Assembly: GCF_008905045.1 (NCBI RefSeq)
Contig: NZ_VWMY01000007.1
Location: forward strand, 9,601-73,600
Reading direction: 5' to 3'
Source: Streptomyces albicerus
GTDB lineage: Bacteria > Actinomycetota > Actinomycetes > Streptomycetales > Streptomycetaceae
DNA length: 64,000 bases
Shown: in pieces, positions 50,917 to 59,475 of the stretch
How the letters are laid out: the number at the start of each line of letters is the position of its first letter
How positions within the stretch are numbered: position 1 is the stretch's first letter
The notes under the pieces: generated by a model
What the model saw: the letters and a program-made list of their open reading frames with translations, nothing else
Database searches by the model: none
What the model was told of the DNA's origin: nothing
Made by a program: the position numbers and the translations under genes

Positions 50917-51960
50917 TCAGTCCTCCGAGGAGTCCTCGGGAGAGTCGGAGGAGTCGTCGGAGGAGTCATTGGAAGTGCCGTCGTTGCCGTCGACGCCGTC
51001 GGCGGTCTCCGGCCGCTGCGGCTTCGGCGGCCGGGTCCGGCCGCCCGGGTTGTCCCGGAGGAACGTGGCGGACTCGCCGCTCTCCGTGGCGTGGCCGCCC
51101 GGCGGTGTCGCCGGACCACTCCCGTCCCGTCTGCGCAGATAGCGCTCGAACTCGCGGGCGATCGCCTCGCCCGACGCCTCCGGCAGCTCGGCGGTGTCCC
51201 GGGCCTCCTCCAGCGTCTGCACGTACTCGGCGACCTCGCTGTCCTCTGCGGCCAACTGGTCCACGCCCAGCTGCCAGGCCCGCGCGTCCTCGGCCAGCTC
51301 GCCCAGCGGGATCCGCATGTCGATCAGGTCCTCCAGGCGGTTCAGGAGGGCCAGCGTCGCCTTCGGGTTCGGCGGCTGCGAGACGTAGTGCGGCACGGCC
51401 GCCCACAGTGACACCGCCGGTACGCCCGCGTGCGTGCACGCCTCCTGGAGGATGCCGACGATGCCCGTGGGGCCCTCGTACTTGGTCTCCTCCAGGTCCA
51501 TGGTGCGGGCCAGGTCCGGGTCGGACGTGACTCCGCTGACCGGGACCGGACGCGTGTGCGGGGTGTCGCCGAGCAGGGCGCCCAGGATCACCACCAGCTC
51601 CACGCCCAGCTCATGGGCGAAGCCGAGGATCTCGTTGCAGAACGAGCGCCAGCGCATCGACGGCTCGATGCCCCGCACCAGCACCAGGTCACGCGGTTTC
51701 TCCCCGCCGACCCGGACCACCGACAACCTTGTCGTCGGCCAGGTGATCTTGCGTACGCCGCCGTCCAGCCACACGGTGGGCCGGTTCACCTGGAAGTCGT
51801 AGTAGTCCTCGGCGTCGAGCGCCGCGAACACCTCGCCCTTCCATTCCCTGTCCAGATGCGCGACCGCGGTGGAGGCGGCGTCGCCGGCGTCGTTCCAGCC
51901 CTCGAACGCGGCCACCATGACCGGGTCGACCAGCTCGGGAACCCCCTCGAGCTCGATCAC
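50917..51960 (-). CDS. parJ: PAC2-family protein, ParJ-like regulator of ParA
   Basis: 347 aa from GTG 51960, chosen because a perfect AAGGAGG lies 7 nt upstream. The PAC2 core is clear: ELVDPVMVAAFEGWNDAGDAAS at the N-terminus, then LVLVRGIEPSMRWRSF, ELVVILGALLGDTPHTRPVP and IVGILQEACTHAGVPAVSLWA. The last about 60 residues are disordered and Asp/Ser/Glu-rich. In S. coelicolor the gene beside mshC (SCO1662) encodes ParJ, an actinobacterial signature protein that modulates ParA polymerisation during sporulation septation; I use that name by synteny and family. PAC2 is also the fold of proteasome-assembly chaperones, so a proteostasis role is an alternative. Confidence 0.85.
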   Translation of the reverse strand: MIELEGVPELVDPVMVAAFEGWNDAGDAASTAVAHLDREWKGEVFAALDAEDYYDFQVNRPTVWLDGGVRKITWPTTRLSVVRVGGEKPRDLVLVRGIEPSMRWRSFCNEILGFAHELGVELVVILGALLGDTPHTRPVPVSGVTSDPDLARTMDLEETKYEGPTGIVGILQEACTHAGVPAVSLWAAVPHYVSQPPNPKATLALLNRLEDLIDMRIPLGELAEDARAWQLGVDQLAAEDSEVAEYVQTLEEARDTAELPEASGEAIAREFERYLRRRDGSGPATPPGGHATESGESATFLRDNPGGRTRPPKPQRPETADGVDGNDGTSNDSSDDSSDSPEDSSED

Positions 51961-52235
51961 CCAGCGCCTCCTTCCGACGTGCCCTCGCGTACGCCCCAAC
52001 CTTACGGCTTGCGCAGGGGGCGCCCGCAGCCCCCTTGCATGGGGGAGTGACCGGATGACTGCCCCGTTCGCCACCTCGGAACACCCTGCAGTCATCCGAG
52101 CTGTCCCGGGCCAACTTCGACCGCGGGCCTGGACGTTGTTCGGGAGCGGCGATATACGTCGGATGACCGCCAGAGGTCCGATGTTCCCGGGCCTACCAAG
52201 GGGATCCCGGGCCTACCAAGGGGATGAGGGCGCGC
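51961..52235. other. Divergent promoter region between parJ and the fuconate dehydratase gene
   Basis: 275 bp without a supported gene. Near its right end it has CCGATGT (52178-52184), a half-site resembling those in front of the GntR-type regulator gene, and a perfect 20-nt tandem duplication described separately. No clear -10/-35 pair is visible. Confidence 0.35.
52185..52224 (+). repeat. Exact tandem duplication of a 20-nt unit carrying an AAGGGGA Shine-Dalgarno-like box
   Basis: The unit tcccgggcctaccaagggga occurs at 52185-52204 and again at 52205-52224 without mismatch. Each copy contains AAGGGGA. The second copy ends on the A of an ATG at 52224, too close to serve that start, so the real start is more likely ATG 52236. 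Confidence 0.8.
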
Positions 52236-53543
52236 ATGCGGGCGACCGTCACCGGCTTCGAGGTCCACGACATCCGGTTTCCCACGTCGGAGCGGCTGGA
52301 CGGCTCGGACGCGATGAACCCCGACCCCGACTACTCGGCGGCGTATCTGGTGCTGCACACCTCCGACGGATCGGCCGGCTACGGCTTCTGCTTCACCATC
52401 GGGCGCGGCAACGAGGTCGTGGCGGCGGGCATCGACGCGCTTCGCCCGTACGTGGTGGGGCGCCCCGTGCCTTGTACCGCCGCGGATCTCGCCGCCGTCC
52501 ATCGCGCGGTCACCCACGACTCCCAGCTGCGCTGGCTCGGCCCCGAGAAGGGCGTGATGCACATGGCGGCGGGCGCGGTCGTCAACGCCGCGTGGGACCT
52601 GGCGGCGCGGCGGGCCGGGGCGCCCGTGTGGCGATACCTGTCGGGCATGACCCCGGAGGAGCTGGTGGCGCTGGTCGACTTCCGCTACCTGAGCGACGCG
52701 CTCACCCCGGACGAGGCCCTGGACATCCTCCGCGCGGCCGAGCCGGGACGCGCCGAGCGGACCCGGAAGCTCCTGCGCGAGGGATATCCCGCATACACCT
52801 CCAGCCCCGGCTGGCTCGGCTACGACGACGCCAAGCTGGTCCGGCTCGCCGAGCGGGCCGTCGCGGACGGCTTCCGGCAGATCAAGCTGAAGGTCGGCGC
52901 GGACCTCGACGAGGACGTACGGCGCCTGCGTCTGGCCCGCAAGACGGTCGGCCCGGACATACGGATCGCCGTGGACGCCAACCAGCGCTGGGACGTCGGC
53001 GAAGCACTGCGGTGGCTGGCCGTTCTCGCGCCGTACGACCCGTACTGGATCGAGGAACCCACCAGCCCCGACGACGTCCTGGGGCACGCCGCCGTGCGCG
53101 CGGGGCAGCCGGTGCGCGTCGCCACCGGCGAGCACGTCGCCAACCGCGTCGTCTTCAAGCAGCTCCTCCAGGCCGGCGCCGTGGACTTCGTGCAGATCGA
53201 CGCGGCCCGGGTCGCGGGCGTCAACGAGAATCTCGCGATCCTGCTGCTCGCCGCCAAGTTCGGGGTGCCCGTCTGCCCGCACGCGGGCGGTGTCGGGCTG
53301 TGCGAACTGGTCCAGCACCTCGCGATGTTCGACTACGTCGCCGTCTCCGGCAGCCGCGAGGACCGGGTCGTCGAGTACGTCGACCACCTCCATGAGCACT
53401 TCACCGACCCGGCCGTCGTCGTGGCCGGGCGCTACCGGGCGCCGGGCGCACCGGGGTTCTCGGCCCGCATGCGCCCCGAGTCGGTGGCCGCGCACACCTA
53501 TCCGGACGGGCCCGTCTGGCAGACCCCGAAGCATCCTTCGTGA
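52236..53543 (+). CDS. Enolase-superfamily L-fuconate dehydratase
   Basis: 435 aa from ATG 52236 (GAGGG 5 nt upstream; ATG 52224 is an alternative). Enolase-superfamily features: [17 protein letters not shown] (catalytic Lys pair region), [16 protein letters not shown] (metal Asp), [14 protein letters not shown] (metal Glu), and [12 protein letters not shown] with the catalytic His. The N-terminus [25 protein letters not shown] is specific for the L-fuconate dehydratase branch. It converts L-fuconate to 2-keto-3-deoxy-L-fuconate in the non-phosphorylating fucose pathway. It is the first gene of a likely operon with a sugar ABC importer 14 bp downstream, so the imported sugar is probably L-fucose or a relative. 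Confidence 0.92.
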   Translation: MRATVTGFEVHDIRFPTSERLDGSDAMNPDPDYSAAYLVLHTSDGSAGYGFCFTIGRGNEVVAAGIDALRPYVVGRPVPCTAADLAAVHRAVTHDSQLRWLGPEKGVMHMAAGAVVNAAWDLAARRAGAPVWRYLSGMTPEELVALVDFRYLSDALTPDEALDILRAAEPGRAERTRKLLREGYPAYTSSPGWLGYDDAKLVRLAERAVADGFRQIKLKVGADLDEDVRRLRLARKTVGPDIRIAVDANQRWDVGEALRWLAVLAPYDPYWIEEPTSPDDVLGHAAVRAGQPVRVATGEHVANRVVFKQLLQAGAVDFVQIDAARVAGVNENLAILLLAAKFGVPVCPHAGGVGLCELVQHLAMFDYVAVSGSREDRVVEYVDHLHEHFTDPAVVVAGRYRAPGAPGFSARMRPESVAAHTYPDGPVWQTPKHPS

Positions 53544-53557
53544 AGGAGTGATCCCCG

Positions 53558-54589
53558 ATGAGACTGCGTACGCCAACTGCCGTCGCCTGTGCCGCACTTC
53601 TGGCCTCGACCGTGCTCACGGCCTGCAACCGGGACTCGGGCAGCGGGGATTCGGGCGGCAAGGTCGGCATCGACATGCCCCGCAACGACAGCGACTTCTG
53701 GAACTCCTACCAGGACTACGTGAAGAAGGACATCAAGGCCGAGGACATCGACGCCCTGCCGCTCACCAACTCGCAGAACGACATCGGGCGGCTCGCGGCC
53801 AACGTCCAGACCTTCACCGACCAGGGTGCGAAGGCCGTCGTGATGGCCCCGCAGGACACCGGAGCCGTCGCCGAGACCCTCAACAACCTCGCGGAGAAGG
53901 ACATCCCGGTGGTCAGCGTCGACACCCGCCCCGACAAGGGCGAGGTCTACATGGTGGTGCGGGCCGACAACCGCGCGTACGGCCAGAAGGCCTGCGAGTT
54001 CCTCGGCGAGCAGCTGAAGGGGAAGGGCAAGGTCGCCGAGTTCCAGGGCGACTTGGCGTCCATCAACGGGCGGGACCGCTCCGAGGCCTTCAAGGCGTGC
54101 ATGACGAAGAACTATCCCGGCATCAGGGTCTTCGAGCTGGCCACGGAGTGGAAGGGCGAGGTGGCGTCGGCGAAACTCCAGTCGACGCTCGCCGCCCACC
54201 CCGATCTGAACGGCATCTACATGCAGGCCGGCGGCGTCTTCCTCGAGCCGACGCTGGCCCTCCTCGAACAGAAGAAACTGCTCAAGCCGCCGGGATCGAA
54301 GGGGCACATCACGATCATCTCGAACGACGGCATCCCACAGGAACTGGACGCCATCCGCGACGGAAAGATCGACGCGACGGTCTCGCAGCCCGTCGACCTG
54401 TACGCCAAGTACGCACTCCACTGGGCGAAGCAGGCCCTGGACGGGGTGGAGGTCAAGCCGGGGCCGACCGACCACGACTCCACCATCATCAAGATTCCGG
54501 GCGGGTTCGAGGACCAGCTGCCGGCGCCCCTGGTCACCGAGGACAACGTGGACGACCCGAAGCTGTGGGCCAACCAGCTGGAGAAGTGA
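53558..54589 (+). CDS. Sugar ABC transporter substrate-binding lipoprotein
   Basis: 343 aa. Lipoprotein signal with lipobox LTAC (Cys23), so the protein is anchored to the outer face of the membrane. The mature part is a periplasmic-binding-protein type 1 (RbsB-like) fold: DMPRNDSDFWNSYQDYV, AKAVVMAPQDTGAVAETLNN, IPVVSVDTRPDKGEVYMVVR, KVAEFQGDLASINGRDRSEA. It captures a sugar, likely L-fucose given the adjacent L-fuconate dehydratase. The ATG follows the dehydratase stop by 14 bp with GAAGGAG as RBS, and the ATPase gene begins 1 bp after its stop. Confidence 0.93.
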   Translation: MRLRTPTAVACAALLASTVLTACNRDSGSGDSGGKVGIDMPRNDSDFWNSYQDYVKKDIKAEDIDALPLTNSQNDIGRLAANVQTFTDQGAKAVVMAPQDTGAVAETLNNLAEKDIPVVSVDTRPDKGEVYMVVRADNRAYGQKACEFLGEQLKGKGKVAEFQGDLASINGRDRSEAFKACMTKNYPGIRVFELATEWKGEVASAKLQSTLAAHPDLNGIYMQAGGVFLEPTLALLEQKKLLKPPGSKGHITIISNDGIPQELDAIRDGKIDATVSQPVDLYAKYALHWAKQALDGVEVKPGPTDHDSTIIKIPGGFEDQLPAPLVTEDNVDDPKLWANQLEK

Positions 54590-54590
54590 C

Positions 54591-56135
54591 ATGCCCGCAC
54601 CGGCAGTCGAGGCACAGGGCATCCTCAAACGCTTCGGGCCGACCCTCGCGCTCGACGGCGTCGACCTCACCGTCCGGCCCGGCGAGTCGCACGCGCTCGT
54701 CGGGCGCAACGGCGCGGGCAAGTCCACCCTGGTGGGCGTGCTGACCGGGCTGCACAGGCCGGAGTCCGGCAGGGTGCGCTTCGACGGCGAACCGGCTCCC
54801 TCCTTCGGGGACACGGCGGCCTGGCGGTCCAAGGTGGCCTGCGTCTACCAGAAGTCGATGGTCGTGCCCGAACTCACCGTCGCCGAGAACCTGTTCCTGA
54901 ACCGCTTCGACGAACACGACCGGTTCATCCGGTGGTCGAAGCTGAGAGCACGCGCGCGAACTCTCCTCGCCGAGTACGGAGTCGACGTCGACCCGGGCCT
55001 GCGGGCCAAGGAACTCGCCGTTGAGCAACGGCAGTTCGTCGAGATCGCCAAGGCCCTCTCCTGCGGCGCCCGGCTCATCGTCCTGGACGAACCGACCGCA
55101 CAGCTCGACGCACGCGGCATCCAACGCCTCTTCGAGAAGCTCCGCGACCTCCAGGCGCAGGGCGTCGCGTTCCTCTACATATCGCACCACCTCCAGGAGG
55201 TGTACGAGCTGTGCGCCACCGTGACGGTGCTGCGGGACGCCCGCCGGGTGCTGACGGCTCCGGTCGCGGGGCTGGCCAAATCGGACCTCGTGGCGGCGAT
55301 GACGGGGGAGGACGCGTCGGTCGTACCGGACTGGGAGCCGAAGCGCTCCGCGCACACCGGTGAGCCGCTGCTGCGGGCCCAAGGGCTCGCCCTGGAAGGG
55401 CAGTTCGAGCCGCTCGACTTCGCGGTGCGCCCCGGCGAGGTGCTCGGCCTCGCGGGCGCGGCGGCCAGCGGCAACACGGCGCTCGGCGAGACGCTGGTGG
55501 GCATGCGGGCCCCGACGGCGGGCTCAATCGCCGTGCGGGGAAGGGGCGTTCGGACCGGCAGTGTGCCGCACGCCCTCGAAGCGGGCATCGGCTACATCCC
55601 CGAGGACCGTCACCGCCAGGGCCTCGTCGTCGACCGCAGCGTCGCCGAGAACGCCACGCTCACGGTGACCGACCAGCTGGGCCGCTGGGGGACCGTACTC
55701 CCGTCCCGGACAAGGGAGTTCGCGGCCACGATGATCCGCTCGCTCGACATCAAGACCCGCGGGCCCGACCAGCCCGTCTCCGGGCTCTCCGGTGGCAACC
55801 AGCAGAAGGTCGTCGTGGCCCGGGCACTGGCCCGCCGCCCGCACGTCCTGGTGGCGTTGCGGCCCACCGCGGGGGTCGACGTGCGTGCCAAGGAGGCGCT
55901 GCTCGGAGTCGTACGCCGGGTCGCGGACGAGGGGCGGGCCGCGGTGATCGTCTCCGACGAACTCGACGATCTGCGGGTGTGCGACCGGCTGCTGGTGCTC
56001 TTCCACGGGCGCGTCGTGGGCGAGTACGGCGTCGGCTGGACCGACCGGGAACTGGTGGCCGCGATGGAGGGCGTGGCCGCGATGGAGGGCGTGGCCGAGG
56101 GGGAGGGCGTGGCCGAGCGGGAGGACGGGCCATGA
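54591..56135 (+). CDS. Sugar ABC transporter ATP-binding protein with two ATPase domains (RbsA/AraG type)
   Basis: 514 aa. N-terminal ATPase: VGRNGAGKSTLVGVL (Walker A), LAVEQRQFVEIAKAL (signature), LIVLDEPTAQLD (Walker B with catalytic Glu). C-terminal ATPase is degenerate: GAAASGNTALGETLV in place of the usual GxGxGR/KT, and VLVALRPTAGVD where DEP is expected, although LSGGNQQKVVVARAL is intact. A weak second site is normal in this family, but loss of both Walker B acids is beyond the usual. The C-terminus carries tandem 6-residue repeats (AMEGVA type; DNA 56061-56114). The stop lies in a chain of overlapping mini-ORFs leading to the permease gene. Confidence 0.9.
   Translation: MPAPAVEAQGILKRFGPTLALDGVDLTVRPGESHALVGRNGAGKSTLVGVLTGLHRPESGRVRFDGEPAPSFGDTAAWRSKVACVYQKSMVVPELTVAENLFLNRFDEHDRFIRWSKLRARARTLLAEYGVDVDPGLRAKELAVEQRQFVEIAKALSCGARLIVLDEPTAQLDARGIQRLFEKLRDLQAQGVAFLYISHHLQEVYELCATVTVLRDARRVLTAPVAGLAKSDLVAAMTGEDASVVPDWEPKRSAHTGEPLLRAQGLALEGQFEPLDFAVRPGEVLGLAGAAASGNTALGETLVGMRAPTAGSIAVRGRGVRTGSVPHALEAGIGYIPEDRHRQGLVVDRSVAENATLTVTDQLGRWGTVLPSRTREFAATMIRSLDIKTRGPDQPVSGLSGGNQQKVVVARALARRPHVLVALRPTAGVDVRAKEALLGVVRRVADEGRAAVIVSDELDDLRVCDRLLVLFHGRVVGEYGVGWTDRELVAAMEGVAAMEGVAEGEGVAEREDGP
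56061..56114 (+). repeat. 18-nt tandem coding repeat at the end of the ABC ATPase gene
   Basis: gcgatggagggcgtggcc occurs exactly at 56061-56078 and 56079-56096, followed by a third variant copy at 56097-56114 (gagggggagggcgtggcc). It encodes a low-complexity C-terminal tail and is probably length-variable. Confidence 0.8.
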
Positions 56136-56155
56136 CGGAGAGGGAGCGGTCATGA
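56132..56155 (+). CDS. Mini-ORF 1 of a translational relay (7 codons)
   Basis: ATG 56132 overlaps the TGA of the ATPase gene (ATGA). The ORF encodes MTERERS and stops in a TGA that overlaps the next ATG. It contains a GGAGAGGGAG purine run that can act as the RBS for the following start. Possible function is re-initiation coupling; the peptide is too short to have a recognisable role. Confidence 0.4.
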   Translation: MTERERS

Positions 56156-56175
56156 CGGGGAAGGTGAGTCCATGA
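56152..56175 (+). CDS. Mini-ORF 2 of a translational relay (7 codons)
   Basis: ATG 56152 overlaps the stop of mini-ORF 1. It encodes MTGKVSP and ends in a TGA overlapping the permease ATG at 56172. The three ATG starts (56132, 56152, 56172) are spaced exactly 20 nt apart and share catgacgg, so the segment is a tandem repeat of a start region. Confidence 0.4.
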   Translation: MTGKVSP

Positions 56176-57191
56176 CGGAGACCCTGCGGCCCGAGACGGC
56201 GCAGAAGACACGCACGCCGCAGTTCGTGCGGTACGTCCGCTGGAGCGACCTCTCCCTCGTGCCCGTGATCCTCGTCCTGATGGTGATCGGCTACATCGTC
56301 TCGCCGGTGTTCCTGACCTCCACGAACCTCATCAACGTCGTCCAGCAGTCCAGCGAGCTCAGCCTGTTGGTGCTCGGCCAGGCGCTGATCCTGATCTGCG
56401 GCCGGATGGACCTGTCGCTGGAGTCGACGATCGGCATCGCACCGGTGATCGCGATGTGGCTGGTGCTGCCGACGGAAGGAAGCCGTTTCGCGGGCCTGGA
56501 CCTGCTGCCGGTGTGGACGGCCATCCCGGTCTGCCTGCTCGCCGGCCTGCTGATCGGCGGTGTCAACGGCTTCCTGATGCTGAAACTGCGCGTCAACGGC
56601 TTCATCGCCACCCTCGGCATGCTCACCATGCTGCGCGGCCTACACATCGGCATCACCGAGGGCAAGTCGATCACCGACGTCCCCGAGTCCTTCCGCTACC
56701 TGGGCAAGACGGACTGGCTCGGCGCCCCCGCCGCCGTCTGGATCTGCCTCACGCTCTTCGCCGTCGGCGGCTGCGCGCTCGCCTGGCTGCGGCACGGGCG
56801 CGCGCTGTACGCGATCGGCGGCAACCCGGAGGCGGCCCGCGCGGCCGGCATCCGTGTCGACCGCATCACCTGGATCGTCCTCGCCATCGGCGGCCTGCTC
56901 GCCGCCTTCGCGGGCGTCCTCTACACCGGCCACTACGGCTCGGTCGCGGCCACCCAGGGCAACGGGTGGATCTTCCAGGTGTTCGCGGCCGCGGTGATCG
57001 GCGGGATCAGCCTGAAGGGCGGGCGGGGGACGCTGTTCGGCGCCCTCACCGGCGTACTGACCCTGCAACTCGTCGTCAACGTCATGACGCTCGGCGGCGT
57101 GCCCGCGCTGTGGAACCAGTTCCTCAACGGAGCGATCATCATCGTGGCGCTGGTGATCTCGCGGTTCGCGAGCGGGGAGAAGCAGGACTGA
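56172..57191 (+). CDS. Sugar ABC transporter permease (RbsC/AraH type)
   Basis: 339 aa, strongly hydrophobic with about 8-10 membrane helices. Family motifs: LLVLGQALILICGRMDLSLE (the conserved G-x-x-DLS), GLLIGGVNGFLMLKLRVNGF (EAA-like cytoplasmic region follows), ALYAIGGNPEAARAAGIRVD, and AAAVIGGISLKGGRGTLFGA. It forms the membrane channel of the sugar importer with the preceding ATPase and lipoprotein. ATG 56172 is coupled to upstream mini-ORFs. The 3' end contains a 21-nt tandem duplication across the stop codon. Confidence 0.94.
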   Translation: MTETLRPETAQKTRTPQFVRYVRWSDLSLVPVILVLMVIGYIVSPVFLTSTNLINVVQQSSELSLLVLGQALILICGRMDLSLESTIGIAPVIAMWLVLPTEGSRFAGLDLLPVWTAIPVCLLAGLLIGGVNGFLMLKLRVNGFIATLGMLTMLRGLHIGITEGKSITDVPESFRYLGKTDWLGAPAAVWICLTLFAVGGCALAWLRHGRALYAIGGNPEAARAAGIRVDRITWIVLAIGGLLAAFAGVLYTGHYGSVAATQGNGWIFQVFAAAVIGGISLKGGRGTLFGALTGVLTLQLVVNVMTLGGVPALWNQFLNGAIIIVALVISRFASGEKQD

Positions 57192-57212
57192 AGCGGGGAG
57201 AAGCAGGACTGA
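57171..57212 (+). repeat. Exact tandem duplication across the permease stop codon
   Basis: A 21-nt unit beginning agcggggagaagcaggactg is present at 57171-57191 and again at 57192-57212. The first copy ends in the TGA stop of the permease; the second repeats the last codons and the stop in the same frame. It is a recent-looking slippage product. Confidence 0.8.
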
Positions 57213-57277
57213 ACGGAACTGAACAGGGACGAACAGGGCCGACGGGACTGGTCGCTCAGAATGCGGTCACGGTGCGG

Positions 57278-57949
57278 TCACAGCGTGGAGCGAAGCCACT
57301 GCTCCACACTCGCGATGTGCACGGTCGCCCATGAGCGGGCCGCCTCCGCGTCGCGGTCGCGCAGCGCGCTGAGGATCGCGCGGTGCTCGTGCAGCGTGCG
57401 GCTGACCGCGTCCTCCTGGGTCAGCCCGCGCCAGATCCGGGCGCGGGTCGTGGGGCCGGAGAGACCGTCGAGCAGGGAGCACAGCACCGAGTTCCCGGAG
57501 CTCTGCACGATGCCGCGGTGGAACTCCAGGTCGCAGGCGACCAGCTCCTCCACGGAGGGTTCCGCGCCGAGCGCGTCCAACTGGGCGGTGAGCGCGTCCA
57601 GTTGCTGCTCGCTGATCCGCAGCGCCGCCATCGACGTCGCGGCCGGCTCCAGGATGCGGCGCACCGCGAGAAACTCCAGGACCGTGTCGTCACGGTGGAA
57701 GTCAACGACGAAACTCAGCGCCTCGAGGAGCAGTTGCGGGTCCAGGCTCGTGACGTACGTGCCGTCGCCCTGCCGGACGTCCAGGATGCGGATCAGGGAG
57801 AGCGCGCGCACCGCCTCCCGCAGAGAGTTTCGGGACAGGCCCAGGTCGGCGGCGAGCTCGCTCTCCTTGGGCAGCCGGTCGCCGGGGCCCAGCGCGCCGG
57901 AGACGATCATTCCCTTGATCTTTTCGATCGCCTCATCGGTGACTGCCAT
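57278..57949 (-). CDS. FadR-type GntR family transcriptional regulator
   Basis: 223 aa. N-terminal winged helix: EKIKGMIVSGALGPGDRLPK, ESELAADLGLSRNSLREAVR (recognition helix), IRILDVRQGDGTYV. The C-terminal FCD domain has ELVACDLEFHRGIVQSSGNSVL with the metal/ligand His, and AILSALRDRDAEAARSWATV, as in FadR/LldR-type regulators. It lies convergent with and downstream of the sugar operon, and is likely its ligand-responsive repressor. A palindromic ATGTC/GACAT site in front of its own start suggests autoregulation. Confidence 0.92.
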   Translation of the reverse strand: MAVTDEAIEKIKGMIVSGALGPGDRLPKESELAADLGLSRNSLREAVRALSLIRILDVRQGDGTYVTSLDPQLLLEALSFVVDFHRDDTVLEFLAVRRILEPAATSMAALRISEQQLDALTAQLDALGAEPSVEELVACDLEFHRGIVQSSGNSVLCSLLDGLSGPTTRARIWRGLTQEDAVSRTLHEHRAILSALRDRDAEAARSWATVHIASVEQWLRSTL

Positions 57950-57973
57950 GGCGGGCCTCCCTGTCGATCAGAT

Positions 57974-57996
57974 ATGTCGTTCAGACATCCGATGTC
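57974..57996. promoter_or_regulatory. Putative GntR operator ATGTC-N5-GACAT-N3-ATGTC
   Basis: The sequence atgtcgttcagacat (57974-57988) is an inverted repeat of ATGTC with a 5-bp centre, and a third half-site ATGTC follows at 57992-57996. It is 25 bp upstream of the regulator's start, where an autoregulatory operator is expected. Short dyads of this kind are usual for FadR-type regulators. A related CCGATGT half-site is present before the fuconate dehydratase gene. Confidence 0.5.
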
Positions 57997-58047
57997 TCAT
58001 TATGGGGCTTCAGCTGCCCCGATGAGCCCCGTCAGTGGCGATCACGA

Positions 58048-59475
58048 TCACACAAGATCGGACGGTGACACCAGGGCCACCAGGTCCGCGATCACGGCGG
58101 CCTCGTCGAGCGTCGTGAGCGAACGGTCGCGCATCAGGACCCGTCCGTCGACGACCGTGTCCCGTACGTCGGCGGCCCGGGCGGCGTACGCGAGCGTCGA
58201 CCACGGGTCGTGGCGCGGCGCGAGATGCGCACTGCCCAGATCGAGGACGATCAGGTCGGCCCGCTTGCCCGCCTCCAGTGATCCCAGGTGGGCGTCCAGC
58301 CCCAGCGCGCGGGCTCCCTCGATCGTGGCTATGCGCACGGCCTGCTCGGCGCCGACCGCGGTCGGGTCGCCGTCCGCCTTGTGCACCAGGGCGGCAAGGC
58401 CGAGTGCCCGGAAGACGTCCAGTGTGTTGGAGCTGACCGCGCCGTCCGTGCCGAGGCCGACGGTCACGCCCGCGTCCAGCAGCGGTGGTATGGGCGCGAT
58501 GCCGCAGCCCAGCTTGAGGTTCGACACCGGGCAGTGGGCCACCGAGGTGCCGGTACGGGCCAGCGCCGCGATCTCCGAGCCGGTCAGTTCCACGGCGTGG
58601 GCCAGCAGCAGATCGGGGCCCAGTAACCCCAGCGAGTCGAGCAACTCCACCGGCCGCTTGCCGTAGCGCGCCTCGACGGTGGCGACCTCGGTCGCGTTCT
58701 CCGCCGCGTGGATGTGTACCAGCGCGCCGAACTCCCTTGCCAGCGCGACGATTTCCGTCAGCTGGCCGGGGGAGAGGGTGTAGGCGGAGTGCGCGAAGAG
58801 CACCGGGCGCGTACCGGGCCGCCGCGCACGGTCGGCCAGATCCCGGCGCGCCCACCCCAGCCGGTCCCCGTACGCCATGCCGTCGGGCGGGGTCGGTACG
58901 TCCATGAAGGTCGGCCCCGCGTGCAGCCGCCAGCCCGCCTCGCGCGCGACCCGTTCGGCCGCCTCGTGGAACCAGTACATGTCGAGCGCCGAGGTCACCC
59001 CGGCCCGTACGCTCTCCGCGATCGCGCCCCGGACCGCCGCGGCGACGTTCTTCGCCGACAGCAGCTCGCTCTCCCAGCGGATCACCCGTTCCAGGAAGCC
59101 CTGCAGCGTGACGTCGTCGGCGCAGCCGCGCAGCAGCGTCATCGCCAGGTGGGTGTGGGCGTTGACCAGGCCGGGGAGCACGAGACAGCCGGTCGCGTCG
59201 AGGTTCTCGGCGGCCGTGTACCGCGCCCGCAGCTCCGCCGCGGGGCCGACCGCGAGGATCTCGCCGTCGCGCACGGCCACGGCTCCGTCGTGTACGACGG
59301 TGCCGGCCTCGTCGACGGTGAGGATGTCACCGCCGTGGATCAACAGGTCGGTGGGGACGGGGCTTTGGGCGGATGCCGGAGCGGGAAGGGGCTGTGCGCC
59401 GGACGCCGGAATGCGCTGCTCGGCGGAGGCGGGCTGTTCCGGAGACCCTGCGCCGGACGTGGGAGGAGTCGTCAT
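58048..59475 (-). CDS. Amidohydrolase, MTA/SAH-deaminase-like (ATZ/TRZ family)
   Basis: 475 aa from ATG 59475, overlapping the phosphorylase stop (ATGA). The metal site of the cytosine/MTA/SAH deaminase group is complete: VNAHTHLAMTLLRG (HxH), LVHIHAAENATEV, LLAHAVELTGSEI, and LGTDGAVSSNTLDVF (metal Asp). A Pro/Ala-rich 40-residue N-terminal extension precedes the domain. It probably hydrolyses an amino group from a nucleoside or pterin-like base. The partner is a nucleoside phosphorylase, so deamination followed by phosphorolysis of an adenosine-type nucleoside (for example MTA or SAH-derived) is a fair prediction; the exact substrate is not fixed by the motifs. Confidence 0.88.
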   Translation of the reverse strand: MTTPPTSGAGSPEQPASAEQRIPASGAQPLPAPASAQSPVPTDLLIHGGDILTVDEAGTVVHDGAVAVRDGEILAVGPAAELRARYTAAENLDATGCLVLPGLVNAHTHLAMTLLRGCADDVTLQGFLERVIRWESELLSAKNVAAAVRGAIAESVRAGVTSALDMYWFHEAAERVAREAGWRLHAGPTFMDVPTPPDGMAYGDRLGWARRDLADRARRPGTRPVLFAHSAYTLSPGQLTEIVALAREFGALVHIHAAENATEVATVEARYGKRPVELLDSLGLLGPDLLLAHAVELTGSEIAALARTGTSVAHCPVSNLKLGCGIAPIPPLLDAGVTVGLGTDGAVSSNTLDVFRALGLAALVHKADGDPTAVGAEQAVRIATIEGARALGLDAHLGSLEAGKRADLIVLDLGSAHLAPRHDPWSTLAYAARAADVRDTVVDGRVLMRDRSLTTLDEAAVIADLVALVSPSDLV

